A stretch of 24,107 nt of DNA, taken from the NCBI GenBank assembly GCA_900754605.1, contig CAAEDK010000212.1:1-24107 (forward strand), in the 5' to 3' direction. The translations under genes and the position numbers were made by a program. The stretch is from an uncultured Oscillospiraceae bacterium. GTDB taxonomy: Bacteria > Bacillota_A > Clostridia > Oscillospirales > Oscillospiraceae. Under the pieces are notes generated by a model. The model had not been told where the DNA came from, did not search any database, and worked only from the letters and a program-made list of their open reading frames with translations. Position 1 is the first letter of the stretch. Every line of letters starts with the position of its first letter. Of the stretch, positions 1-8,043 are shown in pieces.

Positions 1-95
1 CGCTTCAGGTCCTCCGTGGTGAAGCCCATGGACTTCAGCGTCGCCCGGTAGTACTGGTTCCCTAGACCCTGCAAAATTTTTTCACTGCGTTCCAT
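1..95 (-). CDS. Probable IlvD/Edd family dehydratase, N-terminal fragment cut by the window edge
   Basis: Only about 31 residues are visible, reading leftwards off the window. The pattern RS..I..GL......R....S.GFT.EDLK resembles the start of dihydroxy-acid/sugar-acid dehydratases (IlvD/Edd), which usually open with RS...G....R.L..A.G.TD.D. Two ATGs are in frame. The one at 104 abuts the AAGGAG motif, whereas the one at 95 lies nine bases after it and is preferred. The gene follows the NAD-dependent dehydrogenase by under 20 bases and is presumably the last visible member of the TRAP operon. A sugar-acid dehydratase would fit an operon importing a hydroxy-carboxylate. The assignment rests on a short stretch and could be wrong. 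Confidence 0.45.
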   Translation of the reverse strand, partial: MERSEKILQGLGNQYYRATLKSMGFTTEDLK

Positions 96-112
96 TTGTG
101 CCATCTCCTTTT

Positions 113-1072
113 TCACTGGGGAAGCGTTTCTTTGTCATCCCGGTAATACAGTACCTTTGCCAGGTCGATATAGAGTTTATCCCGATACCGGACGGCGGCA
201 TCTGCCTTGTTACCGGAGTAGTCATAGAAGCCCGCACCGGACTTCACGCCGTAGCGGCCCTCAGACACGATCTTGTCCAGCAGAGGATCGCCCTCTTTGT
301 TGTCGCACAGGCTGGTGTTGAGATATTTGTTGACGCGGTTGAAGGTATCTAAGCCACCGAAATCGCACACTCGAAAGGGGCCCACAGCGGCGTATCGCAG
401 ACCCAGACCGGCGGTAAAGACGGTATCGATGTCCTCAAAGGAGGCCACATCATTTTCCACCAGGTAGAGCGCTTCCCGCAGGACGGCGTACTGGAGACGG
501 TTCAAAATGAAGCCGTTCACGTCCTTCTTGACGATGACCGGCTTTTTGCCGAGTCCCTTTACCAGTTCGTACATCTGCTGAAGGTAGGCTTCCTCTGTCT
601 TTTCCCCGCGGATGATCTCACACAGGGGCAGCAGATGGGGGGGATTCAGCCAGTGCTGGCCCATGAACCGCTCGGGATGGTAGACCGACTTGGCTACTTC
701 GGTGATTAGCAGTCCACTGGTATTGGTGGCCAGCAGGGCATCCTCCGGAGCGATGCGACTAGCATCTTCCCAGAACTTGTGCTTGGCATCCATGTTTTCG
801 ATGATGGCTTCCACCATCAGATCGCAGTCCTCCATGCAGACCTTGGAGGTGGTGTATGTGATCCGTTTCTGTAATTCTTCAGACTGCTCCGCTGTCACCA
901 TGCCCTCTTTGCGGAGAGTCTCCTGGTTCAGGGCGATCAGGTTCTTTGCCCGCTCCAAACCGGATTCTGACCCATTCCACAGGCTTACCTGATATCCGGC
1001 CTGCGCATAGACCTGGGACAGAGAAGCACCCATCATACCGGCGCCGGCCAGCACAATATGCTTCTGCTCCAT
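113..1072 (-). CDS. 3-hydroxyacyl-CoA dehydrogenase-like NAD-dependent hydroxy-acid dehydrogenase
   Basis: The product is a cytoplasmic NAD-dependent oxidoreductase of 319 residues. The N-terminal Rossmann fold carries GAGMMG (residues 10-15). The catalytic region shows NTSG near 117-120 and GQHWLNPP with His140 and Asn143, corresponding to the Ser/His/Asn set of the 3HCDH family. The C-terminal helical domain begins around NGFILNRLQ and ends with GRYGVKSGAGFYDYS, typical of the family. HWLNPP followed by a proline-rich loop is closer to lambda-crystallin/L-gulonate dehydrogenases and carnitine dehydrogenase than to beta-oxidation enzymes (HFFNP). This fits a TRAP operon for a hydroxy-acid. 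The ATG at 1072 is chosen because AAGGAG lies eight bases upstream; the longer frame to 1159 has no ribosome site and a non-family extension. Substrate unknown. Confidence 0.85.
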   Translation of the reverse strand: MEQKHIVLAGAGMMGASLSQVYAQAGYQVSLWNGSESGLERAKNLIALNQETLRKEGMVTAEQSEELQKRITYTTSKVCMEDCDLMVEAIIENMDAKHKFWEDASRIAPEDALLATNTSGLLITEVAKSVYHPERFMGQHWLNPPHLLPLCEIIRGEKTEEAYLQQMYELVKGLGKKPVIVKKDVNGFILNRLQYAVLREALYLVENDVASFEDIDTVFTAGLGLRYAAVGPFRVCDFGGLDTFNRVNKYLNTSLCDNKEGDPLLDKIVSEGRYGVKSGAGFYDYSGNKADAAVRYRDKLYIDLAKVLYYRDDKETLPQ

Positions 1073-1131
1073 GATCAAATCTCCTTCCGAATTTTCCGCT
1101 CCCATCCCGAGGCATCCTAGCGGAAGAATTG

Positions 1132-1171
1132 GGGGAAGCCTTTCTGCCGTTGTCAGCAAAAAGGCTTCCCC
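1132..1171 (-). terminator. Intercistronic hairpin between the TRAP binding-protein and dehydrogenase genes
   Basis: A perfect 12-bp stem (1132-1143 pairing with 1160-1171) encloses a 16-base loop that itself holds CTG/CAG. On the minus strand it follows the dctP-like stop codon by about 110 bases and is followed by only a weak pyrimidine run (CAATTCTTCC). It may therefore be an mRNA 3'-stabilising or partial-termination element rather than a full terminator. Such hairpins often keep the binding-protein transcript in excess over downstream genes; that role is inferred here. Confidence 0.55.
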
Positions 1172-1280
1172 TTGTCGATACCGCTATATGAAAGGTAGCC
1201 TCAGGACAGGATATTCTACAGATTCAAGTCCAGAATGTGTTGTTTTAAAAAATTGCAGCTACATGTCGTATGAGACGTTC

Positions 1281-2339
1281 TTATTCCACCTGGCTGATGA
1301 TCTCACGGACCTGTTCCAGCAGTTCGGGAGAGACCATGTCGTCGCCGTCACCCACGAACTGATTGTATACGCTGCTCATAGCGTCCACGAAGGGAGCCTT
1401 GTCAGGATAGTTGATCTGGGTGCCGGCGGTCTCCAACTCGTCCAGCCACTGGACCTCCACTTCAGCCAGATACTCACGCTCCCATTGGCAGGCCTCAACA
1501 CCGGCCTCATCCACGATGGCCTTCAGGTCGTCAGGCAGGGCATCATAGGCGGCCTTGCTGACCATCAGAGGAGCCGCGGAGTAGACGTGCTCGGTCATGC
1601 TCAGGTAATCCTGCACCTCATTGAAGCGGCTGGAGGTGATGACGGACAGGGGGTTCTCCTGGGCGTCGATGGTGCCCTGCTGCAGAGCGGTGAACAGCTC
1701 ACCAAAGGCCATAGGAGTGGGATCAGCACCCATGACTTGGAAGGCGGCCATGTGGATAGGGTTCTCCATGGTGCGGATCTTGATGCCCTGCAAGTCCTCG
1801 GGCTTCTCGATGGGACGGACACTGTTGGTGATGTTGCGCATGCCGTACTCCATCCAGCCCAGGCCTTTGATGCCGATGTCCTCCAGGGTTCCCAGGATCT
1901 GCTGGCCCACATCGCTGTCGCACACGGCTTGGCCCTGGGCACTGTTCTCGAACAGGAAGGGCAGGTCAAAGACCAGCAGCTCATCGGTAAAGCCAGCCAG
2001 GGCCGAAGAGACCATGATACCAGACTGGATGGTGTTCATCTGCATGCCCTCAATACAGTCACGGTCGCTGGCCAGTTGGGCGTTGGCAAACACGTCGATA
2101 TGCATGCGACCGCCGCTCTTTTCCTCCACCAGTTCAGCGAACTTGTGCACGCCCTGGACAGCGGGGTGATCGTCAGCATTGGCGCAGGAGGGAACCCAGG
2201 TCACCTCAGGAGTTCCGGGGGCGGCGTCATCCGTGGAGCCGCCATCATCCGTAGCGGCGTCATTCCCGCCGCCGCAGCCAGTCAGCATAGCCAGGCACAT
2301 CGCCAGAGCTAGAGACAGCGCTAAAAATCTTTTCTTCAT
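1281..2339 (-). CDS. TRAP transporter solute-binding lipoprotein, DctP family
   Basis: This is the extracellular substrate-binding protein of a tripartite ATP-independent periplasmic-type transporter, 352 residues. It has a lipoprotein signal peptide with lipobox LTGC (Cys22), consistent with membrane anchoring in a Gram-positive cell, followed by a low-complexity Gly/Asp/Thr linker. DctP hallmarks follow: IKIRTMENP, whose Arg normally salt-bridges the substrate carboxylate, then PMAFGELFTALQQGTIDAQENP and the later DALPDDLKAIVDEA helix. The start at 2339 is preferred over the ATG at 2345 because GAGGAGG lies eight bases before the former and only two before the latter. It follows the large permease gene by 75 bases. 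The ligand is probably a C4-C6 acid given the enzyme neighbours, but the specificity cannot be read from sequence. Confidence 0.93.
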   Translation of the reverse strand: MKKRFLALSLALAMCLAMLTGCGGGNDAATDDGGSTDDAAPGTPEVTWVPSCANADDHPAVQGVHKFAELVEEKSGGRMHIDVFANAQLASDRDCIEGMQMNTIQSGIMVSSALAGFTDELLVFDLPFLFENSAQGQAVCDSDVGQQILGTLEDIGIKGLGWMEYGMRNITNSVRPIEKPEDLQGIKIRTMENPIHMAAFQVMGADPTPMAFGELFTALQQGTIDAQENPLSVITSSRFNEVQDYLSMTEHVYSAAPLMVSKAAYDALPDDLKAIVDEAGVEACQWEREYLAEVEVQWLDELETAGTQINYPDKAPFVDAMSSVYNQFVGDGDDMVSPELLEQVREIISQVE

Positions 2340-2414
2340 TTTCATATCCTCCTCAGTAATTTTTATGTGCAGGTGGAGCTCCTACCAGCATCATAACAAC
2401 AGAAATGGTTTGGA

Positions 2415-3710
2415 TTACATCAGGCCCATCAGTTTGGGGATAGTCAGGGAAATGGGCTCGATATAGGTAATCAGGAGCAAAGCGATGATATTTGCGATCA
2501 GGAACTTGACCATGGCTCTTGCGTTCTCTTCGATGGAGATCTTCGCGATACCGCAGGAGACAAACAGGTTGACGCCCAGCGGCGGCGTGGACTGGCCGAT
2601 GGCCAGGTTCACGGTCATGATGATGCCGAAGTGAATGGGATCAATGCCAAACTGGCCGATAATCGGCAGGAAGATGGGAGTCAGGATGATGATGGCGGCA
2701 GTCACGTCCATCAGGCAGCCAACGATCAGCAGGAAGATGTTGATTACCAGCAGGATGCCAATTTTGCTGCTGGTCAGGCTCACCATGAAGGAGGCGATGA
2801 CATCCGGGATCCGGGCGGATGTCAGGATCCAGCCAAAGCTGGAGGCGGCGCCCACGATAATCATAACCATGGCGGTGCCCTTGCCGGAGTTCATCAGCAG
2901 CTGGGGCAGATCCTTCAGCTTCAGGTCCTGATAGACGAATGTACCCACGATGAAGCCGTAGATCGCGGCCACGGCAGCGGCTTCGGTCGGGGTAAAGATG
3001 CCACCGTAGATGCCACCCAACACGATGACAGGCATGATAAGGGCCCAGATGGCATTCACAAAGCTCCTGCCCACATTGTGCAGGGAGAAGGGAACTCTGT
3101 TCTTCTGGCCGTAGCCGTATTTCTTAGAAGAGAAATAGCAGATAACCATCAGAACCAAGCCGACCAGGATGCCGGGGCCGAAGCCAGCGGCAAACAGGTT
3201 GGAGATGGACACGCTACCGCCGGCGGCCACAGCGTAGTTGACCATGGGCAGCGACGGCGGGATGATAACACCGATGCCACCGGCCACAGAGAGCAAAGCA
3301 GCGGAGAATGCCTTGGGATAGCCGGCCTTTTCCATCTCAGGAATCATGATACCACCGATGGCTGCCACAGTGGCGGGACCGGAGCCGGAGATGGCTGCGA
3401 ACAGCATACAGGTCAGCACGGCTACCATGGCCAGGCCACCGGTGAAGCCGCCCAGCAGGGAGTTGCAGAAATTGATCAGGCGCCGGGAGATGCCGCCGCC
3501 CTCCATCAGGTTGCCGGCTACCATGAACAGAGGAATGGCCAGCAGCGGGAAGGAATCCACGGAGGTAAACATCCGCTGGGCGATAACCAGCATTGGGGTG
3601 GCAGAGCCGCCCAAGAAGATGCCGGCAAAGCAGGACAGCACCAGCACGATCCAAATGGGGAAACCCATAATAGCCGTGATGGCAAAGGTGATAAACAACG
3701 CAGCTGTCAT
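2415..3710 (-). CDS. TRAP transporter large permease subunit, DctM family
   Basis: This 431-residue, very hydrophobic protein has the length and pattern of DctM, with about 12 membrane segments. Recognisable motifs are the N-terminal GFPIWIVLVLS, PLFMVAGNLMEGGGI, the SGSGPATVAAIGGIMIPEM loop, GVIIPPSLPMVNYAV, GGIFTPTEAAAVAAIYG and the C-terminal GQSTPPLGVNLFV. It forms the transport channel together with the small subunit and uses an ion gradient (commonly Na+). The ATG is preceded by GGAGG at seven bases and overlaps the stop codon of the small-subunit gene as ATGA, indicating translational coupling. Confidence 0.95.
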   Translation of the reverse strand: MTAALFITFAITAIMGFPIWIVLVLSCFAGIFLGGSATPMLVIAQRMFTSVDSFPLLAIPLFMVAGNLMEGGGISRRLINFCNSLLGGFTGGLAMVAVLTCMLFAAISGSGPATVAAIGGIMIPEMEKAGYPKAFSAALLSVAGGIGVIIPPSLPMVNYAVAAGGSVSISNLFAAGFGPGILVGLVLMVICYFSSKKYGYGQKNRVPFSLHNVGRSFVNAIWALIMPVIVLGGIYGGIFTPTEAAAVAAIYGFIVGTFVYQDLKLKDLPQLLMNSGKGTAMVMIIVGAASSFGWILTSARIPDVIASFMVSLTSSKIGILLVINIFLLIVGCLMDVTAAIIILTPIFLPIIGQFGIDPIHFGIIMTVNLAIGQSTPPLGVNLFVSCGIAKISIEENARAMVKFLIANIIALLLITYIEPISLTIPKLMGLM

Positions 3711-4207
3711 TCCAGCACCTCCCTATCTTCCGGCTTGTTGAAGTTCTTGACGGAATGATAGATCTCTACGATATAGCGGATCACACAGAACGCCATACCC
3801 ATCGGAATGGCTCCGTAGATCACCCACATAGGAATCCGCATGGCGGGGGATACCTGGCCGGAAGCCATCTGCGACATAACGATATCAACGCCTAGCTTCA
3901 AAATCAGGGTGCAGACCAGCATACTGACGATCTGTACGAGGATGGCCAGCACCTTGCGGCCACCCTTAGGCAGCAGATGCGTAAACGCTTCGATGCCCAG
4001 ATGGGCGCCAGTCTGGATGCCATAAGCTGTGCCAAAGAATGTGATATACACCTGCAGGTACCGAGACAACTCCTCGGACCAGGGCAGAGACGATTTGACG
4101 ATGAACCGGAACACGACCTGAACAAACACCACCACCGACATGACGGCGATGGCAATGGCACACAGGTATGCCTCAAAATTCATCGCAAGTTTTTTTAGAA
4201 CCTTCAC
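3707..4207 (-). CDS. TRAP transporter small permease subunit, DctQ family
   Basis: This is a 166-residue membrane protein with four predicted helices, matching DctQ length and topology. The motif FVQVVFRFIVKSSLPWSEE in the first half is the family hallmark (VFFRYVF...PWSEE), followed by LSRYLQVYITFFGTAYGI..GAHLGIEA. Translation probably starts at a GTG at 4207, seven bases after GGAGG; the next in-frame ATG lies eight codons inside and lacks a good ribosome site. The gene sits 45 bases after the GntR-type regulator and overlaps the large-subunit gene by four bases. Confidence 0.92.
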   Translation of the reverse strand: MKVLKKLAMNFEAYLCAIAIAVMSVVVFVQVVFRFIVKSSLPWSEELSRYLQVYITFFGTAYGIQTGAHLGIEAFTHLLPKGGRKVLAILVQIVSMLVCTLILKLGVDIVMSQMASGQVSPAMRIPMWVIYGAIPMGMAFCVIRYIVEIYHSVKNFNKPEDREVLE

Positions 4208-4252
4208 CTTTCACCCTCCACTTTTTTCGAATTTCTGTTCTCTCTCGATCAC

Positions 4253-5029
4253 TCAGAAGATATCGTGGCGATTGTTCACCTCCGTATCGCTCATCTCCAA
4301 TGGCCGGGATCCAGCCACATTTCTTGGTTCAGTTCCCTGGGTATGCATGGCCCGGAAACGCTGTATATTGTCCTCCAGGTGGCGGTGCATCACGGTCCTG
4401 GCCTGAACCGGATCGTGGGCGCGGATCGCCTCCAGTAGCAGCTGATGGTATTTCAGACCGTTGCCCGCGCCGATGACCTCCGTCATATGGAGAATAGAGG
4501 GGCCCAAAAGCTCTTCATAGGAACGAAGGATCTGGACAGCCAGGGGATTCTGGGTACACTCACAGACCAGCATGTGGAAGCCCAGGTCTGTATGGACATA
4601 TTTGCTCAGCGTGGGAACCTCTTCCTGCATCCGTTCATAATTTTGCTCCATGCGATAGATCTGCGCTTCTGTGGCCTTTGTGGCGGCTACCTCCGCCACC
4701 CCGCTCTCAAACATCTGACGGAACTCAAAAATTTTCTCCATCTCGTCTTCAGAGATAGAAAAGATAGGGGCGACAGTCTGGAAATAGTTATTCAGCCCGG
4801 TGCCCTGAACGAAGGAGCCTTCGCCGTGACGGGTAACGATCAGACCTTCCCCCGCCAGCTTCTGAACGGCCTGCCGGACCGTTCCCCGGCTGACGCCGAA
4901 AAGCTGTATCAACTGAGCCTCAGAGGGGATCCGGTCACCAGGACGCCATTCGCCGTTGATAATTTGATCCTTCAATTGTGTGAAAACTTGATCACCGATA
5001 TTTGCTTTTTTGATTTTGACAATACCCAT
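4253..5029 (-). CDS. GntR/FadR-subfamily transcriptional regulator with FCD ligand domain
   Basis: This 258-residue protein has an N-terminal winged helix (about residues 12-75: VFTQLKDQIINGEWRPGDRI, PSEAQLIQLFGVSRGTVRQA, HGEGSFV) and a C-terminal all-helical FCD domain. Likely metal/ligand residues of the FCD fold are visible as HTDLGFH, KYHQLLLEAI and MHRHLEDN (one Asp, three His). FCD regulators typically bind a small carboxylate and derepress adjacent catabolic genes. Here the regulator is the first gene of the operon it presumably controls. The ATG at 5029 has no close ribosome site: GGAG is 17 bases upstream and an in-frame TAA lies between, so a weak or leader-coupled start is likely. 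Effector unknown. Confidence 0.92.
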   Translation of the reverse strand: MGIVKIKKANIGDQVFTQLKDQIINGEWRPGDRIPSEAQLIQLFGVSRGTVRQAVQKLAGEGLIVTRHGEGSFVQGTGLNNYFQTVAPIFSISEDEMEKIFEFRQMFESGVAEVAATKATEAQIYRMEQNYERMQEEVPTLSKYVHTDLGFHMLVCECTQNPLAVQILRSYEELLGPSILHMTEVIGAGNGLKYHQLLLEAIRAHDPVQARTVMHRHLEDNIQRFRAMHTQGTEPRNVAGSRPLEMSDTEVNNRHDIF

Positions 5030-5035
5030 AGATAC

Positions 5036-5046
5036 TTGTTAGACAT
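5036..5046. promoter_or_regulatory. Candidate GntR operator near the regulator start
   Basis: TTGTTAGACAT contains the dyad TGT-NNN-ACA and differs at one position from the TNGTNNNACNA pattern known for some FadR-subfamily regulators. It sits directly upstream of the regulator start codon, next to the GGAG motif. A related TGTCTA half-site occurs upstream at 5172-5177 (ACTAGACAAC). Autoregulation is inferred only. Confidence 0.25.
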
Positions 5047-5143
5047 CTCCTAATGGACGATGGTTATTTGTTGTTCACAAGTGCATTTTATACCTCAGTC
5101 TATCAGAAAAACAATTGACAGGATCCAAAAACTTCTGACTGCA

Positions 5144-5178
5144 TTTATATATAATTTGACACGTACACTACTAGACAA
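5144..5178 (-). promoter_or_regulatory. Weak candidate promoter for the GntR-TRAP operon
   Basis: On the minus strand TTGTCT (5178-5173) is followed 18 bases later by TTATAT (5154-5149), in an AT-rich stretch that is the only promoter-like sequence upstream of the regulator gene. The match is mediocre, and the -35 element overlaps the second candidate operator half-site, as expected for a repressed promoter. Confidence 0.3.
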
Positions 5179-5505
5179 CTTGCTATTTTTGGTTAAAATT
5201 AATGAATTTCGATACATTTTCCAAAATTAGTTAAAAATTCAACCAACTTTAAAGCAGGATTGCCATGTCTGCAGTAAGAGCAAAAATTCAAAATTTGGAC
5301 GCTATGCAAAGACAGAAACGGACAGTCCGGAAGTAAAAAAATGATATCCGTCTGGAGGAACCGCCGCCGCAGCCAGCGGAGTAAATCTCACTAAAAGCCC
5401 AAAAATCAGTATAAACGGACAACAAAAAAGCACATGATTCGCGGGCCTGCGCCGGGGAGGAGGACCAGGTCTGACAGCTGGGAACGTATGCCGAATCCCA
5501 CGAAA

Positions 5506-5542
5506 AAAGAAATTGCAGCACCGCTGATTCAGTGGTGCTGCA
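5506..5542 (-). terminator. Rho-independent terminator on the minus strand
   Basis: A 13-bp stem (5514-5526 with 5530-5542, loop ATT, one mismatched or wobble pair) is followed on the minus strand by ATTTCTTTTTT. It would stop leftward transcripts coming from the IS110/debris region before they reach the GntR operon. Confidence 0.75.
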
Positions 5543-5897
5543 CGGGGGAAAGAAGTCACCCGTCATGGGCCCTGCCTCCATAGTTGACGAGGGATCATAG
5601 GAAAGGAGGCGCTGAGGCACTGTTTTTAGACTGGTCCGAATATAAGGGATGGTCCGGTAAAATGAAAGGGGGTAAACCTGCACAGGCGCCGGCGCCGTTT
5701 CCCGAAGAAAACCCCCGACCAAAAGCCGTAGGGGTTGGTGTTTCTTAGCGGTAGTGATGAATGCACACCGTCCATGACCATCCCGCCCTGCATCTGCTTA
5801 CCCTCGTGGTTATCCGGTTTATGGCCCAAGGTGATGCGCTTCGCCTGGAGTTTCTGTCGGCGCTGGATTGAGGCAGAGACTGATTTGTGGAGATCAA

Positions 5898-6263
5898 TCA
5901 AGTATCTTTTTCCGGAATATATCTCGGCAAAGTAAGCCAGTGGTCAAGACCGTCGTTTGCCAGTTTTATGGCCTCCTTCTTGTCGGTCTTGGCGCGGCGC
6001 AAATTGTTCCCGTAGTCATGCGCCAGCGCTGCGCTGACTACCGAAACATAGAATCCGGAGGCATTCAGCAGCCAGGCTACTGGTAAATGATAATTACCCG
6101 TGGACTCCATTACAACACAGGTCTCACGGGGCAGCCCACGGAGCAGTGATAGTTCGCCGTCTGTATGTTGGTTCTCAATGGGAGAGACCCCCTCTTCTCC
6201 AGAGGGACGCATAACGGCAATCATGCTCTTTCTTTTGGGAACATCGATGCCAACGGAGTTCAT
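5898..6263 (-). pseudogene. IS110-family transposase, N-terminal fragment
   Basis: The 121 residues start MNSVGIDVPKRKSMIAVMRP, the RuvC-like N-terminus of IS110 (DEDD) transposases. The first acidic residue is visible in GIDV, the glutamate in VVMESTGNYH and the next acidic pair in AKTDKKEAIKLA. The frame then continues LDHWLTLPRYIPEKDT and stops at TGA. Full-length IS110 transposases run to about 400 residues, so roughly 70% of the protein, including the serine-containing C-terminal domain, is missing. The ATG follows GGGAGGAATTTAA, a good ribosome site. The element is a dead fragment, cut at about 5900 and fused to unrelated sequence. Confidence 0.85.
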
Positions 6264-6500
6264 TTAAATTCCTCCCGCACTTTATTTGTAATCGGAGACC
6301 GTCCTTCTCTCCGTGCCGATTCAAGCTACTCCGCGACACAGGCAGCAAGCCCAACCTGCTCAGCCGAACGCTGCAATGACGAATGGGGAACAGTCTTACA
6401 TGCGGACGTGAGAAGCCCAAGCGTCAAAAGCGATACCCGATTATGCCCCATTGTGGCTGAAACTTGAGAACGAATGAAGAACGTCTGGCTGGCGTACTTT
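6264..6500 (-). ncRNA. Possible IS110 left-end / bridge-RNA leader relic
   Basis: IS110-type elements carry a structured non-coding end upstream of the transposase that encodes a bridge RNA. Here the 230 bases upstream of the transposase start are non-coding and contain a 7-bp pair AATGGGG/CCCCATT (6382-6388 with 6446-6452) around a 57-base loop, plus smaller GC-rich stems nearer the gene. The position agrees with a bridge RNA, but target- and donor-binding loops cannot be verified without the intact element ends, and the transposase is dead. Confidence 0.3.
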
Positions 6501-7037
6501 ACCCGACAATTATATTGTGGTAGCGTCAAGTGAAAGTCTATGCCTTTGCGTTTGTTTTTGTAATAATCTTATACAAGACACCCAAGCATTCTCAGGACGG
6601 CATGACCGCTCAAAAGGATGAACCGATATTGCTTACAGCCCTGCAAATCTTGAACTGACTCAGGTAGAAACGGCTCCCTTCCTTTCCTGCCCGGAGCTGC
6701 CTTGCGGATGACTAACAATTAGAAGAATGTCTTTTCCCAGTACTGGCGCAGCATCCTCGGTGCAGAGGGAAGTCGTTTTTGACCACATTTTAGCCACAGT
6801 GCGGTAGGGAGCACATAGAAACAGTAGTTTTAGAGAGTGACAGAAAGAAAACAAACGGAAATTTCGCAAAAATATTTCGGCATTTTATTGCTTTCAGTGC
6901 CGCAATTTCCGAGGAACCATTCGTGCCTAAATAATTCTGGAACACCCCAGTTGTTCTTTGCGGCACTAAGGAGACAGACGATTCCCGCACAAAAGACGTC
7001 ATCTCCTCTATTTCATATCCAGAACAACACCCTTTCA

Positions 7038-7114
7038 AAATCCCGCAACTGCCCGCACTGCGGACAGTCGTGAACGAACCGGCGCAGCAAAAGCACCGGT
7101 TTGTTCTCCTGCTA
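7038..7114. repeat. 77-bp dispersed repeat, copy A
   Basis: Matches 12944-13020 in the same orientation, without gaps, at about 67 of 77 positions by hand count. The shared core includes GAACGAACCGGCGCAGCAAA. In this copy the terminal hairpin of copy B is impaired (CACCGGTT opposite AACCGGCG). The minus strand could encode RRFVHDCPQCGQLRDF with a CxxC pair, but the frame is not conserved in copy B. Confidence 0.8.
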
Positions 7115-7357
7115 TACTCTCAATCGATAGGTTCGCCCTCAATTCTGGGGGAAAACGTGTTCCAACAGCCGCCAATGACTTGCGTCACACGGTGCCGGCA
7201 AGGGTTGCAAGGTTGCTTTGGCGGGCAAAGGATACCACCTCAGCCCCATTCACCCCGCACAGCGGCCCGCATGGCCAAACAGAGGAGTGCTGTCTTCGTT
7301 CTGCTCTTCTGCCCCTCCGGCCGCGCAAAGTGGGTCCGGGCTTCCGCATGGAACTGC

Positions 7358-7375
7358 CCCCGGCTATAGCCGGGG
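7358..7375. repeat. 18-bp perfect palindrome
   Basis: CCCCGGCTATAGCCGGGG is exactly self-complementary with no spacer. It lies about 130 bases upstream of the sigma-factor gene. With no loop and no T-run it is a poor terminator; a dimeric protein-binding site or a fossil inverted repeat is possible. Confidence 0.6.
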
Positions 7376-7454
7376 ACGATGCTTTCCCTGCCGAAAGGCG
7401 GGGGGCTTTTGGGATCGTCCGCCCCAAATCCTGTAAAAATTCTTTTTATTCCCC

Positions 7455-7483
7455 TGAAACGATGGTACTCTGAAACACGAATA
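7455..7483 (+). promoter_or_regulatory. Candidate autoregulated ECF promoter
   Basis: TGAAAC (7455-7460), a 17-base spacer and CGAATA (7478-7483) resemble the -35 TGAAAC / -10 CG-type elements recognised by many ECF sigma factors. It stands directly upstream of an ECF sigma gene, where autoregulation is usual. Initiation near 7490 would leave the ATG at 7507 with a short leader and would exclude the GTG at 7489 as start. Confidence 0.45.
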
Positions 7484-7506
7484 TACCTGTGAAAGGCGGT
7501 GAGGCG

Positions 7507-8043
7507 ATGGAGCGGGAACAGACATGGATCAGGGCTATCCAGCGGCGAAACTCCCGGGAGGCGGCGGAGCAGCTGATCCAGACCTACTATGACGAAATCT
7601 ACCGCTTCGTCTACCGTCAGACCGGCAGCAAGGAGGACGCCATGGACCTGACCCAGTCCGTCTTCATCGCAGTCCTGCGGGCATTGCCCGGCTACCGGGC
7701 GGAGCGGGCGTCCTTCCGCACCTGGCTGTACCGCATCGCCGCCAACAAGGTCATCGACACCCGCCGGAAGGCCCGGCCGGTCTCTATTCCTATTCAGGAA
7801 ATGGAGCTCCCTGCAGCAGAGGACTTTGTGGCCCGCGTCCATGACCGGGCCCTGCTGGAGACCATCGAAGGCTATGTCTCCGGCCTGGACCCCGGGGAGC
7901 AGGCGGTGTTCCGCCTGCGGATCTACGGGGAAAAGACCTTCCCGGAGATCGCTGCCGCCATGGGAGAGCCGGAAGCGGCAGTGAAATCCAGATACTACCG
8001 CCTGATCGGGCGGCTGCGAAAGGAGTTTGGAGCAGATGGATAA
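7507..8043 (+). CDS. ECF-type RNA polymerase sigma factor (sigma-70 family)
   Basis: A 178-residue sigma factor with only regions 2 and 4. Region 2 runs YYDEIYRFVYRQTGSKEDA, MDLTQSVFIAVLRAL and FRTWLYRIAANKVIDTRRK. Region 4 runs LDPGEQAVFRLRIYGEKTFP, EIAAAMGEPEAAVKSRYYR and LIGRLRKEF. It would direct polymerase to a small regulon, probably including its own operon. The ATG at 7507 is preferred over the in-frame GTG at 7489 because AAAGG lies ten bases upstream and the promoter candidate ends just before the GTG. The gene overlaps the next one by eight bases. No zinc-binding anti-sigma gene follows, so any anti-sigma role would fall to the adjacent membrane protein. Confidence 0.92.
   Translation: MEREQTWIRAIQRRNSREAAEQLIQTYYDEIYRFVYRQTGSKEDAMDLTQSVFIAVLRALPGYRAERASFRTWLYRIAANKVIDTRRKARPVSIPIQEMELPAAEDFVARVHDRALLETIEGYVSGLDPGEQAVFRLRIYGEKTFPEIAAAMGEPEAAVKSRYYRLIGRLRKEFGADG

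Larger units (their letters stand above)
5054..5897. other. Gene-poor interval between the GntR operon and the IS110 relic
   Basis: No convincing gene is visible. The right half (about 5626-5897) contains an open minus-strand stretch reading IDLHKSVSASIQRR and later RITLGHKPDNHEGKQMQ. It looks like the tail of some mobile-element protein but cannot be assigned; it begins exactly where the IS110 reading frame is cut off. The left part (5054-5290) is AT-rich and holds the candidate operon promoter. The hairpin at 5514-5542 is listed separately. Confidence 0.5.
6501..7488. other. Long non-coding or decayed interval before the ECF sigma operon
   Basis: About one kilobase without a credible reading frame. 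It contains one copy of the 77-bp dispersed repeat (7038-7114), the 18-bp perfect palindrome at 7358-7375 and the ECF-type promoter at 7455-7483. Otherwise it resembles decayed mobile DNA with short frames broken by stops; no family was recognised. Confidence 0.5.

Noticed and set aside
1071..2312. 413-codon plus-strand open frame opposite the TRAP binding-protein gene
   Set aside because: Antisense shadow of a clear DctP gene. Its composition is that of a GC-rich complement and it has no ribosome site or family pattern.
2631..3758. 375-codon plus-strand open frame opposite the large permease gene
   Set aside because: Asp/His/Gly-rich low-complexity translation typical of the complement of a membrane-protein gene.
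5288..5722. 144-codon minus-strand frame in the left debris region
   Set aside because: It contains a strong hairpin terminator in its middle, has no ribosome site, and the translation resembles no protein.
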